From an uncultured Steroidobacter sp. (GTDB taxonomy: Bacteria; Pseudomonadota; Gammaproteobacteria; Steroidobacterales; Steroidobacteraceae), in the NCBI RefSeq assembly GCF_937958065.1, contig NZ_CALFXI010000100.1, forward strand, positions 62,001 to 126,000: a DNA stretch of 64,000 nucleotides. Reading direction: 5' to 3'. Below the pieces are notes generated by a model that worked only from the letters and a program-made list of their open reading frames with translations, was not told where the DNA came from and ran no database searches. The first letter of the stretch is position 1; each line of letters starts with the position of its first letter. The position numbers and the translations under genes are program-made. Shown here piece by piece: positions 14,440-23,951 of the stretch.

Positions 14440-16584
14440 ATGAGATCAAGGGACTTGCTCACTTGCGCCCGCGCGCTGCTATTCATCATGGTCTGCGGGA
14501 CGACCGCCGCCTCGGCGGAAGCTCGCGCCCCCATCGACTATTCAGCTCGCGTCATCAATCCCAAGCTGACCGGCTCGCTGTACGAGCCCAACTCGCGAAC
14601 GCTGCTGATCTGGGGCACGGATGGCACCATTCTGCATGCAAGCGGCGCGAGCCAGTGGCACAGTGCGGATACGCCCACTGATGCCGATCTCACACGCATC
14701 GCCTCGGATGCGGCGGGCAAAGTCCTGATCGCAGTGGGCGAGAACGGCACGATTCTTCGATCCGAAGATTCGGGTCGTCGCTGGCAGCCCGCCTCGCTGG
14801 TCGGATCTGACTTCGATCTGCGGGCCGTGATTCATCATGCACCGAGCGGAGCATGGATCGCAGCCGGCACGCGCGGCACCGTTCTGCGCTCGACAGACGG
14901 CGGGAAGACATGGTCGTCATTGACCAACGGGTTGAACCTCACGCTGGAAACATTGTTCGTCGAGCCCGGCAGTGGAGCCCTACTGGTGGGCGGAGAATCC
15001 GGCCTGATCGGACGCTCGACGGATGCGGGCGTCAGCTGGCACGTGACGCGGGTAAAAATGCAGGAGCCTGTGACTCCGGTGGCCGCATTCCATTCGCTGG
15101 ACAACGAGTTGATCGCGACCAGCGCGCTGGGCCGGTTCTTGATTTCGACGGATCGCGGCGCGAGCTGGCGCCTGCTGAGCATGGGCGGCAATGCCTACTT
15201 CACCGATGCCGTGCGCGATCCGAAATTCAACTCGGTTCTGCTCGCGAGCCATACAGGCGATCTGTTTCGTCGCGAGCGCGGCGATGATGCCTGGGAAAAG
15301 ATCGAGCTGCTCATCGACGGGCAGAAGCGTTACGTGAGCGCACTCCGCTACGACGCCCTCAGCGAATCGTTGATTGCCGTCGGCCATCATGGGCTCGCTG
15401 CTCGATCCACCGACGGCGGTCGGCAGTGGCAAAGGATCACGACCGGCTTCGCCACCAGCATGGAATCGCTCGCGCAGCTCGGCGACGGACGATTCGTCGG
15501 TTTCGGCGAAGGCGGCTACATCGTGAGCTCGGCAGATTCCGGCAAAAGCTGGCGGCTGGTATCGCCCGAGCTGAGTTTGAACCTGCGCGAAATCATCGTG
15601 CTGCCCGAGAGTGACGCGATCGTCGCCAGTGGTGAGCTCGGCAGCATCCTGCGCTCCTCGGACAGCGGCCAGACCTGGGAAAGTATCGATGTTGCCTATC
15701 CCAACATGAACACTCCGCCGAATCTGCGGTCGCTGATTGTCGAGCCCTCGCGCAAGGGGCTCGTCGCGGCCGGCGCGCCGGGTACGATCATCCGCTCGGA
15801 GGATGGCGGAATCAAATGGCAGATCGCGCATTGGACGCCGCTGGAGAAGCAGGAAGCATTCCCTTGGATTCTCAGCGATCCGAAACAGCGGTCACTTGCC
15901 GTCGTCGAAGCAAACGGCTTCATCTATTCGTCCCAGGATGCTGGGCGTAGCTGGCAACTGTCGAAGCTCGCGACCGACCGCGAGCTCTGGCAAGGAATGG
16001 TGGCAACAAACAAAGCCATGCTCATTGCCGGCCAGCGTGGCGTCGCTGCGCGCAGCATCGACGGCGGTCGCAAGTGGACGCTCGTCGAGACGGGCGCAGC
16101 AGAGGATCTGTTTGGCAGCTACGCGGACGAGAGCACGAGCACGATGTTTCTGCTCGGCGCCAAAGGCGCGCTGTTGCGTTCGACCGACATTGGCCTGACG
16201 TGGCGCCGCGTTGCATCCGGCACCGATCATGCACTCCGGCGCATGCTTCGCGACCCGAAGACCAACACGCTGCTGGCATTCGGCGAGCATGGCAGCATCG
16301 TTCGTTCCATGGACGAGGGCGAGTCTTGGCAAGCCGTCGCCAGCGACACCGGAGCGGAGCTGCGCAAAGGACTGGTCGAGCCCGACAGCGGCGCCCTGGT
16401 GATCGTCGGTCAGCACGGCACGATCCTGCGCTCGGTTGATGCAGGCAAAAGCTGGCAACGAATTCCCAGCCACACTCGTCGCCACTTTCGTAGCGCTGTC
16501 TTCAACTCACGCAACGGCGATCTCATCCTGGTCGGCGAGCGCATCGTGCGCCTGTCCCGGACGACACCGGCTACTTTGCATTGA
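14440..16584 (+). CDS. Secreted BNR/Ycf48-like beta-propeller protein
   Basis: A 714-residue exported protein. The signal peptide ends near TAASA (about residue 26). The rest consists of about fourteen units of roughly 45 residues with the signature G(T/S)(I/V)xRSxDxGxxW, for example GENGTILRSEDSGRRW, GTRGTVLRSTDGGKTW and GQHGTILRSVDAGKSW. Fourteen units could form two seven-bladed propellers. Similar Ycf48-like proteins in proteobacteria often accompany exporters, but none is adjacent here. GGAGG lies 7 nt before the ATG at 14440; an in-frame ATG at 14419 also has a fair RBS. The 3' end overlaps the convergent gene at 16571 by 14 nt. Confidence 0.85.
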   Translation: MRSRDLLTCARALLFIMVCGTTAASAEARAPIDYSARVINPKLTGSLYEPNSRTLLIWGTDGTILHASGASQWHSADTPTDADLTRIASDAAGKVLIAVGENGTILRSEDSGRRWQPASLVGSDFDLRAVIHHAPSGAWIAAGTRGTVLRSTDGGKTWSSLTNGLNLTLETLFVEPGSGALLVGGESGLIGRSTDAGVSWHVTRVKMQEPVTPVAAFHSLDNELIATSALGRFLISTDRGASWRLLSMGGNAYFTDAVRDPKFNSVLLASHTGDLFRRERGDDAWEKIELLIDGQKRYVSALRYDALSESLIAVGHHGLAARSTDGGRQWQRITTGFATSMESLAQLGDGRFVGFGEGGYIVSSADSGKSWRLVSPELSLNLREIIVLPESDAIVASGELGSILRSSDSGQTWESIDVAYPNMNTPPNLRSLIVEPSRKGLVAAGAPGTIIRSEDGGIKWQIAHWTPLEKQEAFPWILSDPKQRSLAVVEANGFIYSSQDAGRSWQLSKLATDRELWQGMVATNKAMLIAGQRGVAARSIDGGRKWTLVETGAAEDLFGSYADESTSTMFLLGAKGALLRSTDIGLTWRRVASGTDHALRRMLRDPKTNTLLAFGEHGSIVRSMDEGESWQAVASDTGAELRKGLVEPDSGALVIVGQHGTILRSVDAGKSWQRIPSHTRRHFRSAVFNSRNGDLILVGERIVRLSRTTPATLH

Positions 16585-17335
16585 TCCGCTGCTGCAAGCG
16601 GCTCAGCTCGCGAGCGAACTCGGTCGCTTCGTAGTTCTTGAGTTGCGTGTACTGCGCCTGCGAGAGCGACGGCGCCACGTCCGAGAGGAAATCGTCCATG
16701 TACTGCTTGAGCGCCTCGGCCGCTTTGGCATGGGCGTAGGCGCGCTCCTCGGTCGACAGGCTTTCTCGATCCAGCCCGACATCTCGCATCAGCGCGGCAT
16801 AGCGTTGTTTCTGGCGCAATTTGGCATCCAGCACGAGACGTTCCTGCCGCTCGTCCAGCGGCGCGACATTGCTGATGCCGCCGGTGTATTCGGCCAGGTG
16901 ATGTTGTTCGAGGTCGGAATCTTTCAGCGACTCGTAGTAGGCAAAGCTTTGTGCCGGCAGGAGCCTGCCGATACCCGCATCGATGCGGGCACGCGAACCG
17001 AGGTTTATCTCGGACTCGCGCTCCAGCAGCCGTCGCCGCAGCTCGTCGACATGCTCCTCTTCGACGTCGGCAATCAGAAATCGGTACTTGCGCTCGACCT
17101 GAGCGAGAAAGGCGGCGTCGGGCGCATCGTCTGTCGGTGCCAGCGAGCGCTGCTGTTCCGGCACCAAGGGGGAAACCAGGGGAGCCTGCTTCGCGGAAGC
17201 CCGTTCGTTCTGCGACTCGGCCGAGACCGCGCTCTCGCGTGCCTCGTGATTCTTCACGACCATTGTCACGGCCGTGGCGAGCGCGGCCAGAATCGCCACG
17301 CTCGAAATGCTTCTTCGATCCATGAATCTGATCAT
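16571..17335 (-). CDS. Unknown membrane-anchored helical protein
   Basis: A 254-residue protein I do not recognise. An N-terminal hydrophobic segment (ISSVAILAALATAVTMVV, about 9-26) is probably an uncleaved anchor or signal. It is followed by a Ser/Ala/Gln-rich linker and a long charged helical region (about 75-250) rich in Glu, Arg, Leu and Gln (AFLAQVERKYRFL, EEHVDELRRRLLERESEI). ATG at 17335 with AAGGA about 4 nt upstream; a second in-frame ATG at 17323 is possible. The gene is convergent with the propeller gene and downstream, on the same strand, of the pectate lyase (74 nt gap). Confidence 0.7.
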   Translation of the reverse strand: MIRFMDRRSISSVAILAALATAVTMVVKNHEARESAVSAESQNERASAKQAPLVSPLVPEQQRSLAPTDDAPDAAFLAQVERKYRFLIADVEEEHVDELRRRLLERESEINLGSRARIDAGIGRLLPAQSFAYYESLKDSDLEQHHLAEYTGGISNVAPLDERQERLVLDAKLRQKQRYAALMRDVGLDRESLSTEERAYAHAKAAEALKQYMDDFLSDVAPSLSQAQYTQLKNYEATEFARELSRLQQRINAK

Positions 17336-17409
17336 TGGCGTCCTTGTTCAGCAACACAGTGGCCGGGGGCACCTCGCCCCCGGCCACTCGTTCCGACCCT
17401 CCGGTCGAA

Positions 17410-18612
17410 TCAGTAGCTAGTATTACCCGATTGGGTGCAGCTCGCCCATGGCCCGATGCAAACCGTGCCCGCATCGTGCAGCCGGCTGTTGGTCAGGCTC
17501 GCCGTGCTGCTGGAGCTGTCGGTGCGGAACACGCCCTCGTTCATCGAATTGATGTCGCAGCGGTTGAAGCTGACGTTGATCCGGTAGGTCGTGCCGCCGT
17601 TCTGGCGCAGCGCCTTGCCGGCCCGATGAATGATGCAGTTGGTCACGTTCAGCGTCGATGCGGCATTGACCTGGAAGAACTTGTCGTCGGCATCGTAGCC
17701 TTCGATGTTGCTCACCGTGGTCGTGCCCGAGGACTTGATGGTCATCGCATCCTCGCCGACATTCATCCAATGGATATTATCCAGGACGGCGCCATTGTAG
17801 GTGTGAATTCCGTCAGCGCCATTGGTGCCGATCACGACATTGCGCAAAGTGGCGCCATTTTCGACACGGAATATCGGATCCTGGCCTTCCGACTGGCTGC
17901 CGTCGCCCAGCTCCGAGCCCGCATTGAAACGCTGGCAACCCCCGTCATAGGTGCCGCTGGTCACCCGAATCGTTTCGTGCACAGTGGTCTGCGGACCGCT
18001 GGTCGAACACGAAGAGCCCGTGATCGAGCCGGTCGGCGGCGGAGTCGTGCCACCGCCGGACGGCGTGGCGGATGCGACATTGGAGTTCGTGACTACTCCA
18101 TTGGCGGTGTTCTTGATCGTGTAGTAGTACGTGGTTCCGTTGGTCAAACCGCTGTCGGTATAGCTGCGCGTGCTGGAGCTGACGCTGGCGATGCGCACCC
18201 GTCCATTCGGATCGGCGTCGAGGTCGCGATAGATTTCCTGCGTCGCTCCCGAACCGCTCGAATACGACCAGCTCAGCGACACCGTGCCGTTCCCCGCCGA
18301 TGCGCTCAGGCTGATGCTCGAACCCGTCGGAGGTGGCGTCGTGCCGCCGCCCGAGGGCACCGAGCACTCCTTCACTTGTTTCTCCGGGATGGGATCGGAG
18401 CCGAAGGTGGCGACGGTACAGCTGAACGTGCCATTCAAGACTTTGTAAACGAACTTGCCGGAGGCGCCGAAGGCCACGTTGGTGCTGCTGCTCACCGAGC
18501 ATGTCTCGTTGATCTTGCAGATGGTCACGTAGCCTTCGGGCCGGTTGGTCGCGCTCCAGGCGGTGGCGGCCGCCGCCAGTAACAATCCCCCTACACACAA
18601 TTTGCGAAGCAT
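17410..18612 (-). CDS. Secreted pectate lyase, family PL3, with FN3 domain
   Basis: A 400-residue extracellular polygalacturonate lyase. Signal peptide 1 to about 21 (MLRKLCVGGLLLAAAATAWSA), then a small four-Cys N-terminal domain of unknown type (about 24-84), a Thr/Pro linker, a fibronectin type III domain (about 98-184), a second linker and the PL3 parallel beta-helix (about 200-400). The latter carries ELGDGSQSEGQDPIFRVENGATLRNVVIG, ADGIHTYNGA, WMNVGEDAMTIKS and DDKFFQVNA. PL3 enzymes use Ca2+ and a Lys/Arg pair, with K333 and R336 as candidates in GKALRQNG. RBS AGGAG is a few nt before the ATG. Two palindromic sites lie 145-190 nt upstream. Confidence 0.9.
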   Translation of the reverse strand: MLRKLCVGGLLLAAAATAWSATNRPEGYVTICKINETCSVSSSTNVAFGASGKFVYKVLNGTFSCTVATFGSDPIPEKQVKECSVPSGGGTTPPPTGSSISLSASAGNGTVSLSWSYSSGSGATQEIYRDLDADPNGRVRIASVSSSTRSYTDSGLTNGTTYYYTIKNTANGVVTNSNVASATPSGGGTTPPPTGSITGSSCSTSGPQTTVHETIRVTSGTYDGGCQRFNAGSELGDGSQSEGQDPIFRVENGATLRNVVIGTNGADGIHTYNGAVLDNIHWMNVGEDAMTIKSSGTTTVSNIEGYDADDKFFQVNAASTLNVTNCIIHRAGKALRQNGGTTYRINVSFNRCDINSMNEGVFRTDSSSSTASLTNSRLHDAGTVCIGPWASCTQSGNTSY

Positions 18613-18756
18613 AGTTATCTCCTGTCCGTTGGATGTTTCCTATGATCTTCAGTGCTCTGTTCGACCGGGCGTCGCTGCGGGCCGTGAGCGAGGCGCAAGG
18701 ACACGGCTGCGTCACCGTCCACGGCGCGCATCTGCCCGGTTCCCCCTACCTTGAAT

Positions 18757-18800
18757 TGACACCGGTGGCAAAATTGGATCGATTCGTGACACCGGTGTCA
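18757..18800. promoter_or_regulatory. Tandem 14-bp palindromic operator upstream of pectate lyase
   Basis: A perfect palindrome TGACACCGGTGTCA (18787-18800) is preceded 30 bp away, centre to centre, by the near copy TGACACCGGTGGCA (18757-18770, one mismatch). A CG-centred even palindrome of this kind suits a LacI- or GntR-type sugar regulator. The spacing puts both sites on nearly the same DNA face. They lie between the pectate lyase start (18612) and the 3' end of paaK (18909), so pel is the only start they flank. Confidence 0.6.
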
Positions 18801-18908
18801 GCGACCGTACAAGCAGCCTCGGCCCGGCGCCTATACGTACAAGGGGAAAGAGCGAAAGGTCTCTGATCCGTATGGCTTTTCTGCGGTCGTCCCGCCCGCG
18901 GACCGGTA

Positions 18909-20204
18909 CTAAGACGGCCGGCGGCGATCGCTCACCCGTTTCGCCTTGCCCGCCGACCGCTCCAGGGAGCTGGCGGGATGAACGATCACGGTGGTCGTCA
19001 CGCCGATGTATGACTTGATCGACTGGACCAGCTCGCCCGCGACCCGCCCGTGAGGATCTTCGGCTCCGGCTTGCAGCTCGACATTGACGGTGAGCGAGTC
19101 CAGATGTCCCTCGCGGAAGATTTCCAGATGATAGTGAGGCGCCAGCGCCGGCTGTTGCAGGATCAGTTCTTCGATCTGCGTTGGAAACACATTGACGCCG
19201 CGGATGATCAGCATGTCGTCGGTCCGGCCGGAGATGCGGGCCATTCGCCGCATCGTGCGCGCCGTCGGCGGCAGCAACCGAGTGCGATCGCGCGTGCGAT
19301 ACCGAATCACCGGCAGCGCTTCTTTGCTCACCGACGTGAGCACCAGCTCGCCCTCTTCGCCGTCGGGCAACACTCGCCCGGTGTCGGGGTCGATGATCTC
19401 GGGATAGAAATGGTCTTCCCAGATCACCGGCCCGTCCTTGCTCGAAACACATTCCATCGCCACGCCCGGCCCCATCACTTCGGACAGACCATAAATGTCG
19501 ACCGCGTCGATACCCATGCGCGATTCGATCTCGGTGCGCATGGCATTGGTCCAGGGCTCGGCGCCGAAGATGCCGATCTGCAGCGAGCACGACGCCGGAT
19601 CGGTGCCTTGACGCGCGAACTCTTCGGCGATCGCGAGCATGTACGAAGGCGTGACCATGATGACGCGCGGCTCGAGATCGCGAATGAGCTGCACTTGTTT
19701 CTCGGTCTGTCCGCCCGACATGGGCACAACGGTGCAGCCCAGTCTTTCGGCACCGTAGTGCGCGCCGAGTCCGCCGGTGAACAAACCGTAGCCATAGGCG
19801 ACGTGCACGAGATCTCCCGGCCGCGCGCCGCCGGCGAAGATGGATCGCGCCATCAGCTCCGCCCATACATCGATGTCGTTGCGCGTGTATGCGACGACCG
19901 TGGGCTTGCCGGTCGTGCCGCTGGAAGCATGCAAACGAATTGCCTGTTGCCGGGGCACTGCCAGCAGCCCGAAGGGATATTGATCGCGAAAGTCCTGCTT
20001 CACGAGGAACGGGAACCGGCTCAAATCCTCCAGCGCCCGCAGGTCGTCTGGATGTGCGCCAGCGGCGTCGAACGCTCTTTTATAATGAGGAACGTTGTCA
20101 TAAGCGTGCCGCAGCGACCACTGCAAGCGCTGCAACTGCAGCGCCTTCAGCTCATCGACGCTGGCGCGCTCGATGGCGTGATACGTTTCTTTGTCCGGCG
20201 ACAT
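18909..20204 (-). CDS. paaK: Phenylacetate-CoA ligase
   Basis: A 431-residue ATP-dependent ligase that activates phenylacetate to its CoA thioester. AMP-binding motif LHASSGTTGKPTVVAYT at about 91-107, GIFGAEPW, DIYGLSEVMGPGVAMEC, and the C-terminal domain with TDDMLIIRGVNVFPTQIEE and the SIKSYIGVTTTV segment. Length is typical of PaaK. It lies 33 nt downstream of a PaaI-type thioesterase on the same strand, the usual phenylacetate partner. No other paa genes are in the window. Confidence 0.93.
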   Translation of the reverse strand: MSPDKETYHAIERASVDELKALQLQRLQWSLRHAYDNVPHYKRAFDAAGAHPDDLRALEDLSRFPFLVKQDFRDQYPFGLLAVPRQQAIRLHASSGTTGKPTVVAYTRNDIDVWAELMARSIFAGGARPGDLVHVAYGYGLFTGGLGAHYGAERLGCTVVPMSGGQTEKQVQLIRDLEPRVIMVTPSYMLAIAEEFARQGTDPASCSLQIGIFGAEPWTNAMRTEIESRMGIDAVDIYGLSEVMGPGVAMECVSSKDGPVIWEDHFYPEIIDPDTGRVLPDGEEGELVLTSVSKEALPVIRYRTRDRTRLLPPTARTMRRMARISGRTDDMLIIRGVNVFPTQIEELILQQPALAPHYHLEIFREGHLDSLTVNVELQAGAEDPHGRVAGELVQSIKSYIGVTTTVIVHPASSLERSAGKAKRVSDRRRPS

Positions 20205-20237
20205 GCGCTCCTCCTGCTAGCTGCATTCGAGAGTGCT

Positions 20238-20705
20238 TCAGCCTTGATGCTCGCGAACCTGGTGGGAGCGACCGCGGAACAGCGCGATCGTCTCGCCATG
20301 CTGATTGGTGACCGTCACTTCATATACACCGTTGCGCCTGGAGCGCCAGCGCTCGACCGCGACGGCAGTCAGCTCATCGCCGCCTCGTGCGGGCGCAAGA
20401 AAATCGATCGACGCAGCGGCCGCTACGACGACGCCGCCGTGCGAATTGCAGGAGAACGCGAACGCGCTGTCCGCGAGCGAAAAGATCAGGCCGCCGTGAC
20501 ATGACGAGTGACCATTCAGCATGTCCTCGCGCACCTGCATCGCGAGCTTGGCGTAGCCCGGTCGCACTTCGAGGATGCGCATGCCCAAAGCTTGCGAGGC
20601 ACGATCACTGGCGTACATCGCCTCGGCGGAACGCTCGGCGAGCAATTGAGCATCATCGGAAGACACGCGCGACTCCGCGGCAAAAGGTGCGTCGTAAAAT
20701 GACAC
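20238..20705 (-). CDS. paaI: Hydroxyphenylacetyl-CoA thioesterase (PaaI-like hotdog)
   Basis: A 155-residue hotdog-fold thioesterase that recycles CoA from dead-end phenylacetate intermediates. Hallmarks are LNGHSSCHGGLIFSLADSAFAFSCNS at about 63-88, with the catalytic Asp in LAD, and SIDFLAPARGGDELTAVA. The chosen GTG start is at 20705; no clear Shine-Dalgarno is visible, so the start is uncertain by a few codons. First gene of a paaI-paaK pair. Confidence 0.88.
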   Translation of the reverse strand: MSFYDAPFAAESRVSSDDAQLLAERSAEAMYASDRASQALGMRILEVRPGYAKLAMQVREDMLNGHSSCHGGLIFSLADSAFAFSCNSHGGVVVAAAASIDFLAPARGGDELTAVAVERWRSRRNGVYEVTVTNQHGETIALFRGRSHQVREHQG

Positions 20706-20727
20706 ACCATTTTGCGCAGCTCAACCT

Positions 20728-23700
20728 TTAGCGTGTCAGGTCGGCCGGGTCGGTTGCATCGGTGAGCGCGGCCAACGGCTTGGGCTCGACCGCGTGATCG
20801 TGGCCTTCCTGCGTCTGACCGCGACGCCAGTACGCTTTGACGCGCTCGGTGAAGCCGTAGATGTAGGTGTACAGCACCGGCACGATGAGCAGCGTCAGCA
20901 GGGTTGAAGTGATCACACCACCGATGACCGCGCGCCCCATCGGTGCGAGCAGCTCGCCGCCGGCGCCCACGCCGATGGCCATGGGCAGCATGCCGAAGAT
21001 CATCGCCAGTGTCGTCATCAGGATCGGACGCAGACGCACCTGGCCCGCTTCGAAGATGGCTTCTCGCAGAGGCATGCCATTGCGAATGGCCTGATTGGTG
21101 AAGTCCACCAGCAGAATGGCGTTCTTGGTCACCAGGCCCATCAACATGATGAAGCCGATGATGGAGAAGATGTTCAGCGTCGTGCCCGTGAAGGCCAGTG
21201 CCAGCAACACACCGATCAGCGACAGCGGCAGCGACGCCATGATCGCCACTGGCTGCAGGAAGCTGCCGAACTGCGAAGCCAGCACCAGGTAAATGAAGAT
21301 CACCGCGAGGCCGAGCGCGGCGGCGGCCGCCGCCGAGGTATCGTCCATCTCCTGCTGCGCACCGCCGACATCGAAGCGATAGCCCGGCGGCAGCTGCATG
21401 GCCTGAACGATCTTCTTGGCATCGGTGCCAACGTCACCCGACGGCCGCCCCTGCGCATTGCCGTAGATCGTGATGCGTCGTTGCAGGTTGAGCCGCTTGA
21501 TCTGCTGCGGACTGGTGGTTTCGACGAAATCCGCAATCTGGCGGATCGGCACCAGCAACGGCGCGCCGTTCGCATCGGTGCGCGTGCTGCTCACATAGAG
21601 ATCGCCCAGATCGGACACGATCTCGCGACGCTCCTTGGGCAGTTGCACGATCACGTCGTAATCCTGACCGTCCGGCCCGAGCCAGGTGCTGATCTGATCG
21701 CCCGCGATCAGCGGACGCAGCGCATTGCCGATGCTCGCCGTGGTCAGGCCGAGATCGCTCGCGAGCTCGTTCTTGATGCGCACCGCGATGGTCGGATTGG
21801 CGCCGCGCTCGCTGCTCTCCAGGTCGGCGATGCCGGGAATCTTCGACAGCCGCGCCATCAGCTCCTGCGACAGCTCGGTCAGCTTGCTGTTCTCGGGGCC
21901 GAGAATCGAGATCACGACCGGCTGGTTCTGGCCCTGCACCGTCAGGCTCAAGCCGGCCATGTTCGACAGCCGCTTGCGAATCTGCTCCTCGATCTGCTTC
22001 TGCGGCGGACGATCGAACTGCGTCTTGTCCTTCAACAGAATGCGCACGCGCGCATAGTTGCGGCCTTCGTCGGTGCCGACCGTGGTCACGATGCTGTCGA
22101 CGCCGTCGATCTCGCGAATGGCGTCTTCGGCATCGCGAATCTTGGCGTCCGTATATTCGAGGCTGGAGCCGATGGGCGTGTTCATGCGCATGAACATGAT
22201 GCCCTCGTCCTGCTGCGGCACGAACTCGGTGCCCACCAGCGGCACGATCGGGAAGCTGCCGAAGAACGAGACAGCGGCGATCACCAGCATCAGCGCACGC
22301 GGGCTCAAGCTCACCCGGCGCGAAATGCCGTAGCGCCGTCCGCTCAACGTCCAGCGCAGCAGACGATCATAGACCCGGTGCGCGTAGTCGATCACCGATT
22401 CGACACGCTCCATCACCTTGCCCAGCCACGGCACGCGGCGGAAACGCCCTTCGCTCGGATCCGGCCAGACCGACGACAGCATCGGATCGAGCGTGAAGCT
22501 CACGAACAACGACACGAGCACCGCGACCGCCACGGTGATGCCGAACGGCAGGAAGAACTTGCCGATGATGCCGCTCATGAAAGCGACCGGAATGAACACG
22601 GCAAGGATCGCGAAGGTCGTCGCCATCACCGCCAGGCCGATTTCGCTGGTGCCTTCGAGCGCGGCGACGCGATGGCTCTTGCCCATTTCGGCATGGCGCA
22701 CGATGTTCTCGCGCACCACGATGGCGTCGTCGATCAACAGACCGATGCACAACGACAACGCCATCAGGGTCATGAAGTTGAGCGTGAAGCCGAACGCATG
22801 CAGCGCCGTGAAAGTCGCGATCACCGAAATCGGCAGCGTCAGCCCGGTGATGACGGTGGAACGCCACGAATGCAGGAACAGGAACACGATCAGGATCGTG
22901 AGCAGGGCGCCCTCGATGATGGTTTCCTTGACCCGATCCAGCGAGCCTTCGATGAACTTGGCATCGGACCACAAGGTGCGGATGACGATGTCCGCCGGCA
23001 GGCGCGAGGTGAGCTCGGCGACCGCTTCGTCGACGCCCTTGCCGACTTCGACCATGTTGGCCTGCTGCACCTTGTAAACGTCCAGCGACACCGAGCGCAT
23101 GCCGTTCATGCGCGAGATGGATTGCTCTTCCGCCTCGCCGTCGACGATGTCGGCGACCTGGTGCAGATACACCGGCGCGCCGCCCTGATTCGCCACGATG
23201 ATGCGCTCGAAGTCGCGCGGATCCTTCATCTTGCCTTCGACGCGGACCAGCTGTTCCTGGGCGCCGCGAGAGATCATGCCGGCCGGCAGATCCTGGTTCG
23301 CCGCCCGCACCGCTTCCATCACCTGATCCACACCGACCCGGAAGCTCTGCAGCTGCTCCGGCCGCAGGAAGATCTGCACTTGCCGCTCGACGGCGCCGCC
23401 GGTGGAAACATTGCCCACGCCGTAGGAATTCTGCAGCCGCTTGACGATCTGCTGATCCACGATGGTGGAGACTTCACGCAGACTGCGCGTCGTGGAATAA
23501 ACGACCAGGCTGACCACCGGCTCGGTGGAGCTGTCGTTGGTGGCTCGCGAAATGGTGGGCTCGCGCACGTCGCGGGGCAGCGACGAACGGATCTGGGCCA
23601 CCTTGTCGCGCACTTCCTGGGTGGCGGCGACGCTGTCGACTTCCATCCGGAAGTCGATCATCAGGAAAGCATTACCTTCGCGCGCCGTGCCGTAGATGTT

Positions 23701-23934
23701 CTTCACGCCCTCGACGCTGTTGATGACGTTCTCGAGCGGCTTGATGACGTCGTTCTCGATGGCCTCGGGCGACGCGCCGGGGTAGGCGACCGTTATATAG
23801 GCCTGCGGTACGTTGATCTCGGGCATCTGCTCGACCGGCAGCAGACGGTACGAGTACAGGCCGAGCACGACCAGGGCCAGCATGACCATGGTCGCGAACA
23901 CGGGCTGATTGACGCTGGTGCGTGTGATCCACAT
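20728..23934 (-). CDS. RND multidrug efflux permease (HAE1 family)
   Basis: A 1068-residue proton-driven inner membrane exporter. TM1 starts at residue 12 after WITRTSVNQP. A periplasmic porter loop includes VYPGASPE-like AYPGASPEAIENDVIKPLE. The TM4 proton-relay segment GLLIDDAIVVREN carries two Asp, and a second half repeats the layout (VPLVGTEFVPQQDEG, GLVTKNAILLVDF). The C-terminus ends in a soluble 45-residue tail. The adaptor gene ends 17 nt upstream, forming the usual adaptor-permease operon. No TolC-type channel gene is nearby, so a channel encoded elsewhere is presumably used. Confidence 0.93.
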   Translation of the reverse strand: MWITRTSVNQPVFATMVMLALVVLGLYSYRLLPVEQMPEINVPQAYITVAYPGASPEAIENDVIKPLENVINSVEGVKNIYGTAREGNAFLMIDFRMEVDSVAATQEVRDKVAQIRSSLPRDVREPTISRATNDSSTEPVVSLVVYSTTRSLREVSTIVDQQIVKRLQNSYGVGNVSTGGAVERQVQIFLRPEQLQSFRVGVDQVMEAVRAANQDLPAGMISRGAQEQLVRVEGKMKDPRDFERIIVANQGGAPVYLHQVADIVDGEAEEQSISRMNGMRSVSLDVYKVQQANMVEVGKGVDEAVAELTSRLPADIVIRTLWSDAKFIEGSLDRVKETIIEGALLTILIVFLFLHSWRSTVITGLTLPISVIATFTALHAFGFTLNFMTLMALSLCIGLLIDDAIVVRENIVRHAEMGKSHRVAALEGTSEIGLAVMATTFAILAVFIPVAFMSGIIGKFFLPFGITVAVAVLVSLFVSFTLDPMLSSVWPDPSEGRFRRVPWLGKVMERVESVIDYAHRVYDRLLRWTLSGRRYGISRRVSLSPRALMLVIAAVSFFGSFPIVPLVGTEFVPQQDEGIMFMRMNTPIGSSLEYTDAKIRDAEDAIREIDGVDSIVTTVGTDEGRNYARVRILLKDKTQFDRPPQKQIEEQIRKRLSNMAGLSLTVQGQNQPVVISILGPENSKLTELSQELMARLSKIPGIADLESSERGANPTIAVRIKNELASDLGLTTASIGNALRPLIAGDQISTWLGPDGQDYDVIVQLPKERREIVSDLGDLYVSSTRTDANGAPLLVPIRQIADFVETTSPQQIKRLNLQRRITIYGNAQGRPSGDVGTDAKKIVQAMQLPPGYRFDVGGAQQEMDDTSAAAAAALGLAVIFIYLVLASQFGSFLQPVAIMASLPLSLIGVLLALAFTGTTLNIFSIIGFIMLMGLVTKNAILLVDFTNQAIRNGMPLREAIFEAGQVRLRPILMTTLAMIFGMLPMAIGVGAGGELLAPMGRAVIGGVITSTLLTLLIVPVLYTYIYGFTERVKAYWRRGQTQEGHDHAVEPKPLAALTDATDPADLTR

Positions 23935-23951
23935 GTGAGCCAGCCAGCCGC

